From Zoogloea sp016790385 (lineage in GTDB: Bacteria > Pseudomonadota > Gammaproteobacteria > Burkholderiales > Rhodocyclaceae): 64,000 nucleotides of DNA. Under the pieces are notes generated by a model. That model was not told the DNA's origin. It saw nothing but the letters and a program-made list of their open reading frames with translations, and ran no database searches. Of the stretch, positions 58,151 through 64,000 are shown piece by piece (position 1 is the stretch's first letter; each line of letters opens with the position of its first letter). Where the stretch lies: the NCBI RefSeq assembly GCF_041916735.1, contig NZ_JAYRYY010000013.1. The stretch is one strand, 5' to 3'. The translations under genes were made by a program, and so were the position numbers.

Positions 58151-58156
58151 TATAAT
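58151..58156 (+). promoter_or_regulatory. Consensus -10 box directly upstream of the marR-type gene
   Basis: A perfect TATAAT lies 7 bases before ATG 58164. A transcript started at the usual distance would begin at or next to the A of that ATG, giving a leaderless mRNA. No good -35 is seen 16-18 bases upstream. Confidence 0.4.
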
Positions 58157-58163
58157 CGTGCCC

Positions 58164-58670
58164 ATGAACCCTACCCCTTCCGTCAGCGGTGTGGCCGATG
58201 CACCCACCGATACCCTCGCCTTTGCCGTCCTCAAGCAGTTTCGTCTGATCTATGGTTCAGTCAAGCAGCATTTTCGTGAAGTCGAAAACAGCTGTGGCGT
58301 GTCGGGGTCGCAATTGTGGCTGCTCCACGAGATTGCCCATACCCCGGGGGTGGGGGTGTCGGCCCTGGCCGAGCGTCTGTCCATCCACCAGTCCACCTGC
58401 AGCCAGTTGGTGGACAAGCTTGAAACCCGTGGCCTGGTGAGCAAGCAGCGGCGGCCGGATGACCAGCGGCGGGTGGGCCTGCAACTCAGCGACAAGGCCA
58501 CTGCCGTGCTGGCCGCGGCCCCCGGGCCGGTGGAGGGCGTGTTGCCCCAGGCGCTCAGGGGCCTGCCCGACGAGACCCTGTCGCAACTCAACGCCAGCCT
58601 GGCCCAGGTGATCGCCCAGCTCGTCACCCGCGACGAGCGCAGCGCCGACAAGCCCCTCGCCGACCTCTGA
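58164..58670 (+). CDS. MarR-family transcriptional regulator
   Basis: The 168-aa winged-helix regulator has SGSQLWLLHEIAHTPGVGVS and ALAERLSIHQSTCSQLVDKL (recognition helix), followed by the wing GLVSKQRRPDDQRRVGLQLS. No ribosome-binding site precedes ATG 58164; an upstream ATG at 58140 has a weak GGA. It is divergent from the alpha/beta hydrolase and 135 bases before the AhpD-like gene, both plausible targets. Confidence 0.88.
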   Translation: MNPTPSVSGVADAPTDTLAFAVLKQFRLIYGSVKQHFREVENSCGVSGSQLWLLHEIAHTPGVGVSALAERLSIHQSTCSQLVDKLETRGLVSKQRRPDDQRRVGLQLSDKATAVLAAAPGPVEGVLPQALRGLPDETLSQLNASLAQVIAQLVTRDERSADKPLADL

Positions 58671-58805
58671 CCCGTCTCCCGCCACGCTCCCCGGGATTGC
58701 GCTTTCGGCCAACCCGGTTGCACATCCTGCCGATCTGCTGCGGGGGTGTCCGGGGGAGGGGCTGGCGCCGCTACACTGGCTGCACAACAACACCTGGAGA
58801 CAGCC

Positions 58806-59387
58806 GTGAGCGCCCTTCCCGTCAGCCGTTACCCCGTTCCCGAACTTGCCAACCTGCCCGCCGACATCCGCGACAAGATCCTCGCCGTGCAGGAAAAGGC
58901 CGGCTTCGTGCCCAACGTCTTCCTCACCCTGGCCCACCGGCCGGCTGAGTTCCGCGCCTTTTTCGCCTACCACGACGCCCTCATGGAGAAGGACGAAGGC
59001 CTGACCAAGGCCGAGCGCGAGATGATCGTGGTGGCCACCTCCGGTGCCAACAACTGCCTGTACTGCGTGGTGGCCCACGGTGCCATCCTGCGCATCCGCG
59101 CCAAGAACCCCCGCGTGGCCGACCAGCTCGCCACCAACTACCGCAAGGCCGAGATCACCCCGCGCCAGCGCGCCATGCTCGACTTCGCCATGAAGCTCGC
59201 CCTGGATTCGGGCGCTGTCGGTGACGAGGACATCGCCGCCGTGAAGGCCCATGGTTTTGACGACGAGGCGGTGTGGGATATCGGCGCCATCACCGCCTTT
59301 TTCGCCATGAGCAACCGCCTGGCCAACCTTAGCGGCATGCGGCCGAACGACGAGTTCTTCCTGATGGGGCGGCTGCCGAAGGGCTGA
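58806..59387 (+). CDS. Peroxidase-related / carboxymuconolactone decarboxylase-like protein
   Basis: The 193-aa AhpD-like protein has the family motif GANNCLYCVVAHGAILRI, with the CXXC-type redox pair present as Cys-Leu-Tyr-Cys and the nearby His. The N-terminus PVPELANLPADIRDKILAVQ is typical of the uncharacterised peroxidase-related subgroup. It uses a GTG start at 58806 behind a GGAG site. A likely role is peroxide or organic hydroperoxide handling. Confidence 0.85.
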   Translation: MSALPVSRYPVPELANLPADIRDKILAVQEKAGFVPNVFLTLAHRPAEFRAFFAYHDALMEKDEGLTKAEREMIVVATSGANNCLYCVVAHGAILRIRAKNPRVADQLATNYRKAEITPRQRAMLDFAMKLALDSGAVGDEDIAAVKAHGFDDEAVWDIGAITAFFAMSNRLANLSGMRPNDEFFLMGRLPKG

Positions 59388-59401
59388 GGGTGCGATGGCT
59401 T

Positions 59402-59425
59402 GGCGCAGGGCGATCACCCTGCGCC
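59402..59425 (+). terminator. Perfect 9-bp hairpin after the AhpD-like gene
   Basis: GGCGCAGGG and CCCTGCGCC pair exactly around CGATCA, 15 bases after the stop. No U-tract follows, so it may stabilise the 3' end or stop polymerase weakly. Confidence 0.45.
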
Positions 59426-59486
59426 GGAGGCGCCGCGGATTTCGCGCAGCCCTTTCGCTGATTAAAGCGCGGGTGTGCGCGGCTGC

Positions 59487-59723
59487 CTACACCGCCAGAA
59501 AAGCGGAGCCGCCCTCTTTCTTGACCCATTCTTCATCGCTCTTGACGAGCTTTTCGGTCCTCCGGGCGAGCTTGATGGCAATGGCGATGGATCGGTCGAC
59601 GAGGGCGTCTTCATTGACCGTGCTCAGTTCAACCGTCTGGATCAGGCCGGAGAAGATGGTGGCGGACATGCTCGCCACCACCGACTCGCTATGCTGAAGG
59701 TGCAGGAATTCTTCATTGGCGAT
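59487..59723 (-). CDS. Small hypothetical protein with a probable non-canonical ATC start
   Basis: This 78-aa cytoplasmic protein (IANEEFLHLQHSESVVASMS start, KLVKSDEEWVKKEGGSAFLA near the end) is not recognised. It is mostly helical. The only well-placed ribosome-binding site (AAGGA) is 8 bases before an ATC at 59723. No ATG, GTG or TTG exists between the upstream in-frame stop and a tandem GTG-GTG 14 codons later (59681). It therefore uses ATC, starts late at GTG, or has suffered a point change in ATG. Confidence 0.5.
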   Translation of the reverse strand: MANEEFLHLQHSESVVASMSATIFSGLIQTVELSTVNEDALVDRSIAIAIKLARRTEKLVKSDEEWVKKEGGSAFLAV

Positions 59724-59808
59724 GGGGGTTTTCCTTTCTGGAGTTGGAGAGGGTCAAAGCCGTCGATGGATGTGTGCCGTGATCGCGAGCCCACCCGGCG
59801 TGGGGCGT

Positions 59809-60234
59809 TTATCGAAAATGGACGTCCAGCATGACGACGGGTTTTTGCGCTGGCGACCCCGCAGGATATGCGCTTGAATACACGACCAGTGAGACGGGAA
59901 CCTGCGGTGCCTGCGCATGCAACTGTTTGCACTGCTCGCCCAGAATCTCGGCCACGGAGGGCTCCTTGACGCTGTAGACCTTGAGATGGACGCCTCCGGA
60001 TGTGAAGGGGCCGATCTTCCAGCCGCCCGCCTCCCAGAGAACGCGAGGGCACGAGGTTCTGTCCGGGCAGGGCTGAAGGTGTTCCAGTTCCTGAGTGAGG
60101 GATTGGGTGTAACGCTGTGCCTCCGCGGCGTACATGTGCGAACTGCATCCGCTGACCCCAAGGCACGCAAGAAGAATGGGCGGAAGCAGGGATGACTTGA
60201 CGATAGCGGGCGGCAAGCGCCGGCTGCTTGACAT
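59809..60234 (-). CDS. Hypothetical lipoprotein
   Basis: The 141-aa protein from ATG 60234 (MSSSRRLPPAIVKSSLLPPI) has a lipoprotein signal ending LGVSGC. A helical segment (EAQRYTQSLTQELEHLQPC), a CPDRTSCP cysteine pair and an alpha/beta domain ending VVMLDVHFR follow. The frame extends upstream without support. The family was not recognised; it is probably a periplasm-facing lipoprotein. Confidence 0.65.
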   Translation of the reverse strand: MSSSRRLPPAIVKSSLLPPILLACLGVSGCSSHMYAAEAQRYTQSLTQELEHLQPCPDRTSCPRVLWEAGGWKIGPFTSGGVHLKVYSVKEPSVAEILGEQCKQLHAQAPQVPVSLVVYSSAYPAGSPAQKPVVMLDVHFR

Positions 60235-60511
60235 CCGACAGCCGCCGGAACCATTGACCCGCTTGTCGCCTTTGGGGCCGAACGCCTGCGCACTCGCTCC
60301 CTCGTTCTTCCCGTTGCCAGCCGCTCGCATATCCGCCCTGTATCCGTTGGTCAGGGTGATGCTCGCATCCCTGTTCCCATCGTCCTATGAACTGTTCCAC
60401 TCGGGGTGGGGCACGCTGAAGGTGCCAATGCCCTTGTGCCGAGCTGATGAAGCTCACCGGTGATCTGTTGGCACGTATTCAGGGGCTGTCGAAGTCCCGT
60501 ATCATTTTTCG

Positions 60512-61636
60512 ATGCACTCCGCGATTTCGAACTTCCCGTCTGCCCTGCTGCTGCGTCACGTCGTGCTGGGGGCGCTCGCCGCCGCGCTGCTGGCCGGTTG
60601 CGCCTCCACGCCGCCCTCGCCGCACACCCTTGACGTGGATCCGCAGATACGGCTGCCCGCCGTGCCCGGAACGGCACAGGACCGGCGCGGGCGGTTCCGG
60701 GAGGTGTTGTGCACCGTGCTCGAGGCCCGCAAGGATGCGCTGCCCGATCACCGGGACTGCGATCTGGCCTTGACCCGGCTTGAACCGGAGCCTGCGGGCA
60801 CGGGGGCGCCGGTTGAACTGGGCACGGTGCAGCGCAAGCTCTCGCTGCTCTTCGTGCCCGGCGTCGGCTGGGACTGCTTTGCGGACTGGTTGGCCATGGA
60901 GGACACGATTCCCCGGCATCTGGGGCAATTCGGGTTCGACATGCATACCGTGCCCATCGACGGTCTTGGCAGCAGCGCATCCAACGCCATGCGGATCCGG
61001 GATTCCGTTCTCGCGATGCCCCGGGACGACTCGAGGCGCAAACTCGTATTGATGGGCTACTCCAAGGGGGCTGTCGATGTACAGGTGGCCCTTGCCCGCC
61101 ATCCGGAGATTCACCACCGGGTGGCGGCCGTGGTCAGTCTGGCCGGTGTCATCGGCGGTTCGCCCCTGGCCGAGGAGATGGACGAAGACGAACTCGATGT
61201 GCTGAAGCATTTTCCCGGCGCCCGCTGCGCCCCGGTGGATGGTGGCGTGATCAACGACATCCGGCCCGGGACGCGCCGGGCCTGGCTGGACAGCCATCCC
61301 CCCGTTCCAGGTATTGCCTACTATTCGTTGATCACCGTCCCGGCGCCCAGTGAGGTTTCACGATTGCTGCGCAGCACCTACAAGACGTTGGCCCTGACCG
61401 ACGCAAACAACGACAGTCAGGTGATTCTCGCCGATCAATACCTGCCGGGCAGCGCCCTGCTCGGTTTCCTCAATGCCGATCACTGGGCTGTGGCGGTGCC
61501 AATCGCACGCACCCATGGCATCGTCGGTACGCTTCTGGTTGATCGCAACGCCTATCCCCGCGAGGCGCTATACGAGGCGCTCATGCGCCTGATTGCCGAA
61601 GACATGCACAAGACCAAAACGGCCCTGGCGCGTTGA
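60512..61636 (+). CDS. Alpha/beta-hydrolase-like lipoprotein
   Basis: The 374-aa protein has a lipoprotein signal ending AALLAGC (Cys30). The core has LSLLFVPGVGWDCFADWLAM (oxyanion region), LVLMGYSKGAVDVQVALARH (nucleophile Ser in GYSKG), AAVVSLAGVIGGSP and a late NADHWAVAVP with the likely catalytic histidine. It is an envelope hydrolase of unknown substrate, 278 bases away from the divergent small lipoprotein gene. Confidence 0.8.
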   Translation: MHSAISNFPSALLLRHVVLGALAAALLAGCASTPPSPHTLDVDPQIRLPAVPGTAQDRRGRFREVLCTVLEARKDALPDHRDCDLALTRLEPEPAGTGAPVELGTVQRKLSLLFVPGVGWDCFADWLAMEDTIPRHLGQFGFDMHTVPIDGLGSSASNAMRIRDSVLAMPRDDSRRKLVLMGYSKGAVDVQVALARHPEIHHRVAAVVSLAGVIGGSPLAEEMDEDELDVLKHFPGARCAPVDGGVINDIRPGTRRAWLDSHPPVPGIAYYSLITVPAPSEVSRLLRSTYKTLALTDANNDSQVILADQYLPGSALLGFLNADHWAVAVPIARTHGIVGTLLVDRNAYPREALYEALMRLIAEDMHKTKTALAR

Positions 61637-61678
61637 GCCACTAAATGGCCTCAATACAGGTTGGCTGGCGATGCCGCC

Positions 61679-61918
61679 CTAGTGCCTGTCCTCCCGGGAG
61701 CCCGCGTCGCCGATGGCGACCCGCTTCCCGATGGCGACCAGCCGAGCCGGATCGGTGCCGGCCAGGTCGATGCTCAGCGTAAGCACCCCTACGCCGGAGT
61801 GGGCCTCCCGTGCCAGGGTCAGGATCAGGGACTTGATCAGCATCGCTTCGTCGTGGATGCCTTCGGAGGGGGCGACGGCCTCACGGGGGCCGCACGGCAG
61901 GTGGAGGGTGATGCGCAT
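61679..61918 (-). CDS. Small hypothetical protein
   Basis: The 79-aa protein from ATG 61918 (MRITLHLPCGPREAVAPSEG) has two likely helices and a strand pair (VGVLTLSIDLAGTDPARLVA). No signal or membrane segment is present and no family was recognised. It sits alone, convergent with the lipoprotein hydrolase gene. Coding potential is moderate, and the high GC makes small frames here less certain. Confidence 0.45.
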   Translation of the reverse strand: MRITLHLPCGPREAVAPSEGIHDEAMLIKSLILTLAREAHSGVGVLTLSIDLAGTDPARLVAIGKRVAIGDAGSREDRH

Positions 61919-62034
61919 GGCGGAACCCACGGGGGCGATGGAGACGCGACCAGCCTAGCGGCGTGCGCCTGACCGGGCTTGACCCTGCCCGCCAACGGGC
62001 ATGACATTTCGCGCCAATGTGGGCAGGCCGCCCT

Positions 62035-63042
62035 TCAGCTGCCAGGGGACTGGCGGTATTGGGAGGGTGCCTGACCGCTCCAGCGCTTGAATGCGCGGGT
62101 GAAGGCACTCTGTTCCGAGAAGCCGAGAAGGAAGGTGATTTCGGTGACGCTTTTGCGCGGGTCGTCCAGATAGCGCAGGGCGAGCTCATAGCGGGTCTTT
62201 TCGAGGAGACCGCGGTAACTGAGCCCCAGGGTGGCCAGTTTGCGTTGCAGGGTGCGGGTGCTGAGGCCGAGGGATTCGGCCAGCCGGGTGTCGCTGGGTT
62301 CGCCCGAGGTGAGTTCGTGCAGCAGGTGAGCCCGGCAGCGGCTTTCCAGGTCGTCGTTCTGAAGCGTCGCCAGTTCCGAGGCCAGGATGTCGTCACAGGT
62401 GGTGGCGAGTTCCCGGTTGGAGGTGGGGAGAGGGCGGTCCGCGACTGGCCAGGAAAGGAGGAAGCTGTCCTGCGCTTCGCCAAACCGCACGGGGCAGCCG
62501 AAGAAATCCGCGTAGGGCAGAACGGTGGCCGGCGTCGGCCGGCGCAGCGTGACCAGGGCCGGCGTCAGATCGGCGCCATCGTTGGTGCGGCACAGGGAAA
62601 CGATCAGCGACAGTCCGAAATCCGCCATGACCCATCCGGTCGGGGTGTTGCCACGCCCATGGTCATAGATGAACAGCAGGCCCTCGGGTGTTTCAACGCA
62701 ACGGCTTGCCATGCGCTGCCCCAGGGTCTTGGTGTAGCGGGCCATGCGCTTCAGCGCGGTGCGCAGGGAGCCGCTGGAAAGCCAAGCATAGCCCAGTGTA
62801 CCGAGATGGGAGGGGTGCCAGCATTCGGCGGCCCCCAGCGCAAAGGCCGGGTCCGGTATGCACCGGGCCGCCTCCTCGAAAGCCGAGTCCAGCAGGGCGC
62901 TGGGCAGGCGCGTCCGCGCATCGGGGAAGGCTGTCGAGGGGATGCCGAGTCCCCGGGCAAAGTGTGCCGGATCGATGCCGTGGCGTTCGATCAGGCGCAA
63001 ACCGACCAGACCGAAGGATGCGAGGAAGGTCTCTGTCGCCAT
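62035..63042 (-). CDS. AraC-family transcriptional regulator, paralogue of the 42936 gene
   Basis: The 335-aa protein has the same architecture as the AraC regulator at 42936-43940: a ligand domain with HPSHLGTLGYAWLSSGSLRT, IYDHGRGNTPTGWVMADFGL and CRTNDGADL, then two HTH motifs ending SVTEITFLLGFSEQSAFTRA and FKRWSG. It is divergent from napF with 167 bases between starts, but such regulators usually sense small organic ligands, so control of nap is not assured. Confidence 0.9.
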   Translation of the reverse strand: MATETFLASFGLVGLRLIERHGIDPAHFARGLGIPSTAFPDARTRLPSALLDSAFEEAARCIPDPAFALGAAECWHPSHLGTLGYAWLSSGSLRTALKRMARYTKTLGQRMASRCVETPEGLLFIYDHGRGNTPTGWVMADFGLSLIVSLCRTNDGADLTPALVTLRRPTPATVLPYADFFGCPVRFGEAQDSFLLSWPVADRPLPTSNRELATTCDDILASELATLQNDDLESRCRAHLLHELTSGEPSDTRLAESLGLSTRTLQRKLATLGLSYRGLLEKTRYELALRYLDDPRKSVTEITFLLGFSEQSAFTRAFKRWSGQAPSQYRQSPGS

Positions 63043-63138
63043 GCGCGCCGGGAATGAAAAGGGTTGGCGGGCATCATCAGTCCACTGGCGGGTTTATTCA
63101 AGTGCCGCCGGGGTGAGGGCGACCACCTGTGGCGTTTC

Positions 63139-63180
63139 TTCACACGGATCAAGGTTTTTCGTTGTGACGTGCACTAGCAT
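63139..63180 (+). promoter_or_regulatory. Possible FNR-type site and -10 box of the nap operon
   Basis: TTCAC-ACGG-ATCAA at 63139-63152 keeps the right half-site of the FNR consensus (TTGAT-N4-ATCAA) and part of the left. TAGCAT at 63175-63180 lies where the -10 box of an FNR-activated promoter should be, with the site centred about 41 bases before the predicted start. Anaerobic control of nap by FNR is common, which is the reason to list it. Confidence 0.35.
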
Positions 63181-63209
63181 GGAACTGTAACTAAAACCCC
63201 GAGCAGATC

Positions 63210-63710
63210 ATGGATGTTTCCCGCCGTCGCTTTCTGGGTGGTCGCCCGCCCGGGCCGGCGCCTTTCCGTCCGCCCTGGAGTCTCTCCGAGGCCCTCTTTC
63301 TTGATCGCTGCACGCGCTGCGACGATTGCCTGAAGGCGTGCCCCACCGGCCTCCTGCTGCGAAGCGCGGATGGCTTTCCGATTGCCGATTTCAGCCAGGC
63401 GGCGTGCACGCTGTGCGGTGACTGTGCCCGTGCCTGTGCGACGGGGGCCATCGGGCACGACACCACGCTCAGCCCCTGGTCCTTCGGCATCGCCATCGGC
63501 GAAGGCTGCCTGGCCCACCAGAACGTCGACTGCCGGGTGTGCGGCGAGCTTTGCGACACCTCGGCGATCCGCTTTCGGCCTCGCATCGGCGGTGTGCCCC
63601 TGCCCGAGGTGGACAACACCTTGTGCACCGGCTGCGGCGCCTGCATGGCCCCCTGTCCCGTCACCGCGATCCAGCGTGTGGCCCTCAACCCAGCCCCGGA
63701 GCTTCCATGA
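63210..63710 (+). CDS. napF: Ferredoxin-type protein NapF
   Basis: This cytoplasmic iron-sulfur protein helps mature the NapA nitrate reductase. The 166-aa protein has four cysteine clusters: CTRCDDCLKACPTGLL, CTLCGDCARACATGAI, CRVCGELCDTSAI and CTGCGACMAPCPVTAI. The N-terminal MDVSRRRFLGGRPPGPAP looks Tat-like but is typical of NapF and not thought to be exported. It overlaps napD by 4 bases. Confidence 0.93.
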   Translation: MDVSRRRFLGGRPPGPAPFRPPWSLSEALFLDRCTRCDDCLKACPTGLLLRSADGFPIADFSQAACTLCGDCARACATGAIGHDTTLSPWSFGIAIGEGCLAHQNVDCRVCGELCDTSAIRFRPRIGGVPLPEVDNTLCTGCGACMAPCPVTAIQRVALNPAPELP

Positions 63711-64000
63711 ACATCGTCAGTCTCGTTTTGCGCATCAAGCCGGAGACCCGTGCCGAGGCCGAGGCCGCCCTGTGTGCCTTTCCTGGTGTCCAGTGTCACG
63801 GCATGTCGGATGACGGCAAGCTCGTTGTCACCGTCGAGGATGCCGAGGGCGCGGCCATGTCCGACACCCTGATCGCCCTGCATCGGGTGCCCGAGGTGCT
63901 GGCGGCAACGCTGGCCTACGAGCACACCGACGCCATGCTTTCCGATTCCCTGCCCGAAACGCTCCCCCAAGCCACGCAATCCACGAATTCCCCCTGCGAG
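63707..64000 (+). CDS. napD: NapD, nitrate reductase maturation chaperone (partial at window edge)
   Basis: The open frame runs off the right edge after 98 codons. The ferredoxin-fold NapD core is visible (MNIVSLVLRIKPETRAEAEA, FPGVQCHGMSDDGKLVVTVE, VPEVLAATLAYEHTD). NapD binds the twin-arginine signal of NapA and holds it until the cofactor is inserted. It overlaps napF (ATGA), the expected napFD order, so napA should follow beyond the window. The final 25 residues are a Thr/Pro-rich extension. Confidence 0.9.
   Translation, partial: MNIVSLVLRIKPETRAEAEAALCAFPGVQCHGMSDDGKLVVTVEDAEGAAMSDTLIALHRVPEVLAATLAYEHTDAMLSDSLPETLPQATQSTNSPCE

Noticed and set aside
63210..63263. Twin-arginine export signal on NapF (SRRRFLGG)
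   Set aside because: NapF family proteins share this N-terminus but act in the cytoplasm, and no hydrophobic h-region or AXA cleavage site follows.

Overview
The window is a high-GC, gene-dense bacterial chromosome segment. Its backbone is mrcA / pilMNOPQ - aroKB - dgt - gltBD, with lptM-lysA-cyaY next to it. That order, together with a MaoC-phosphotransacetylase/acetate kinase pair, glmU-glmS and the start of a nap operon, points to a betaproteobacterium, most likely Rhodocyclales (Azoarcus/Thauera/Zoogloea-like). This placement is inference from gene content and order; no database was searched.

Layout. 1-3664: an RND efflux pair whose permease is cut off near base 122 by foreign sequence, probably an insertion-sequence end. 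3688-30590: a conserved core holding lysA, lptM, cyaY, mrcA, the type IV pilus assembly operon (interrupted before aroK by a large Ig-repeat lipoprotein), shikimate genes, dGTPase, glutamate synthase, the acetyl-phosphate pair and the amino-sugar genes glmU and glmS, with clear bidirectional terminators. 30600-35340: an accessory island with an AAA ATPase plus cytoplasmic subtilase pair (IetAS-like, a reported anti-phage module), a strongly structured intergenic element between the two genes, an orphan XRE regulator with its own terminator, and gene and IS scars. 35340-40265: a three-gene minus-strand set of OsmC-YcaO protein, a short caspase-like protein whose subdomains appear in permuted order, and an SGNH-hydrolase/metacaspase fusion.

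40542-50797: envelope and signalling genes (DUF3011 protein, amino-acid-type solute-binding protein, OmpA lipoprotein, AraC regulator, GGDEF-EAL plus HDOD pair), an rlmA-like methyltransferase, a PEP-mutase/isocitrate-lyase family enzyme, a LysR regulator and a cupin. 51111-53092: an unusual CmcJ-type oxidoreductase / DsbA-fold isomerase / thioesterase operon preceded by a perfect 10-bp inverted repeat. 53877-56385: an allantoin-to-glyoxylate operon (puuE, alc, allA). 56459-63042: methyltransferase, hydrolases, MarR regulator, AhpD-like protein, small lipoproteins and a second AraC paralogue. 63210-64000: napF and the start of napD, the front of a periplasmic nitrate reductase operon that runs off the window.

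The strongest candidates for something undescribed are the permuted caspase with the SGNH-metacaspase fusion beside an OsmC-YcaO protein, and the 92-nt structured element inside the AAA-subtilase operon. Together these put three different protease types within 10 kb.
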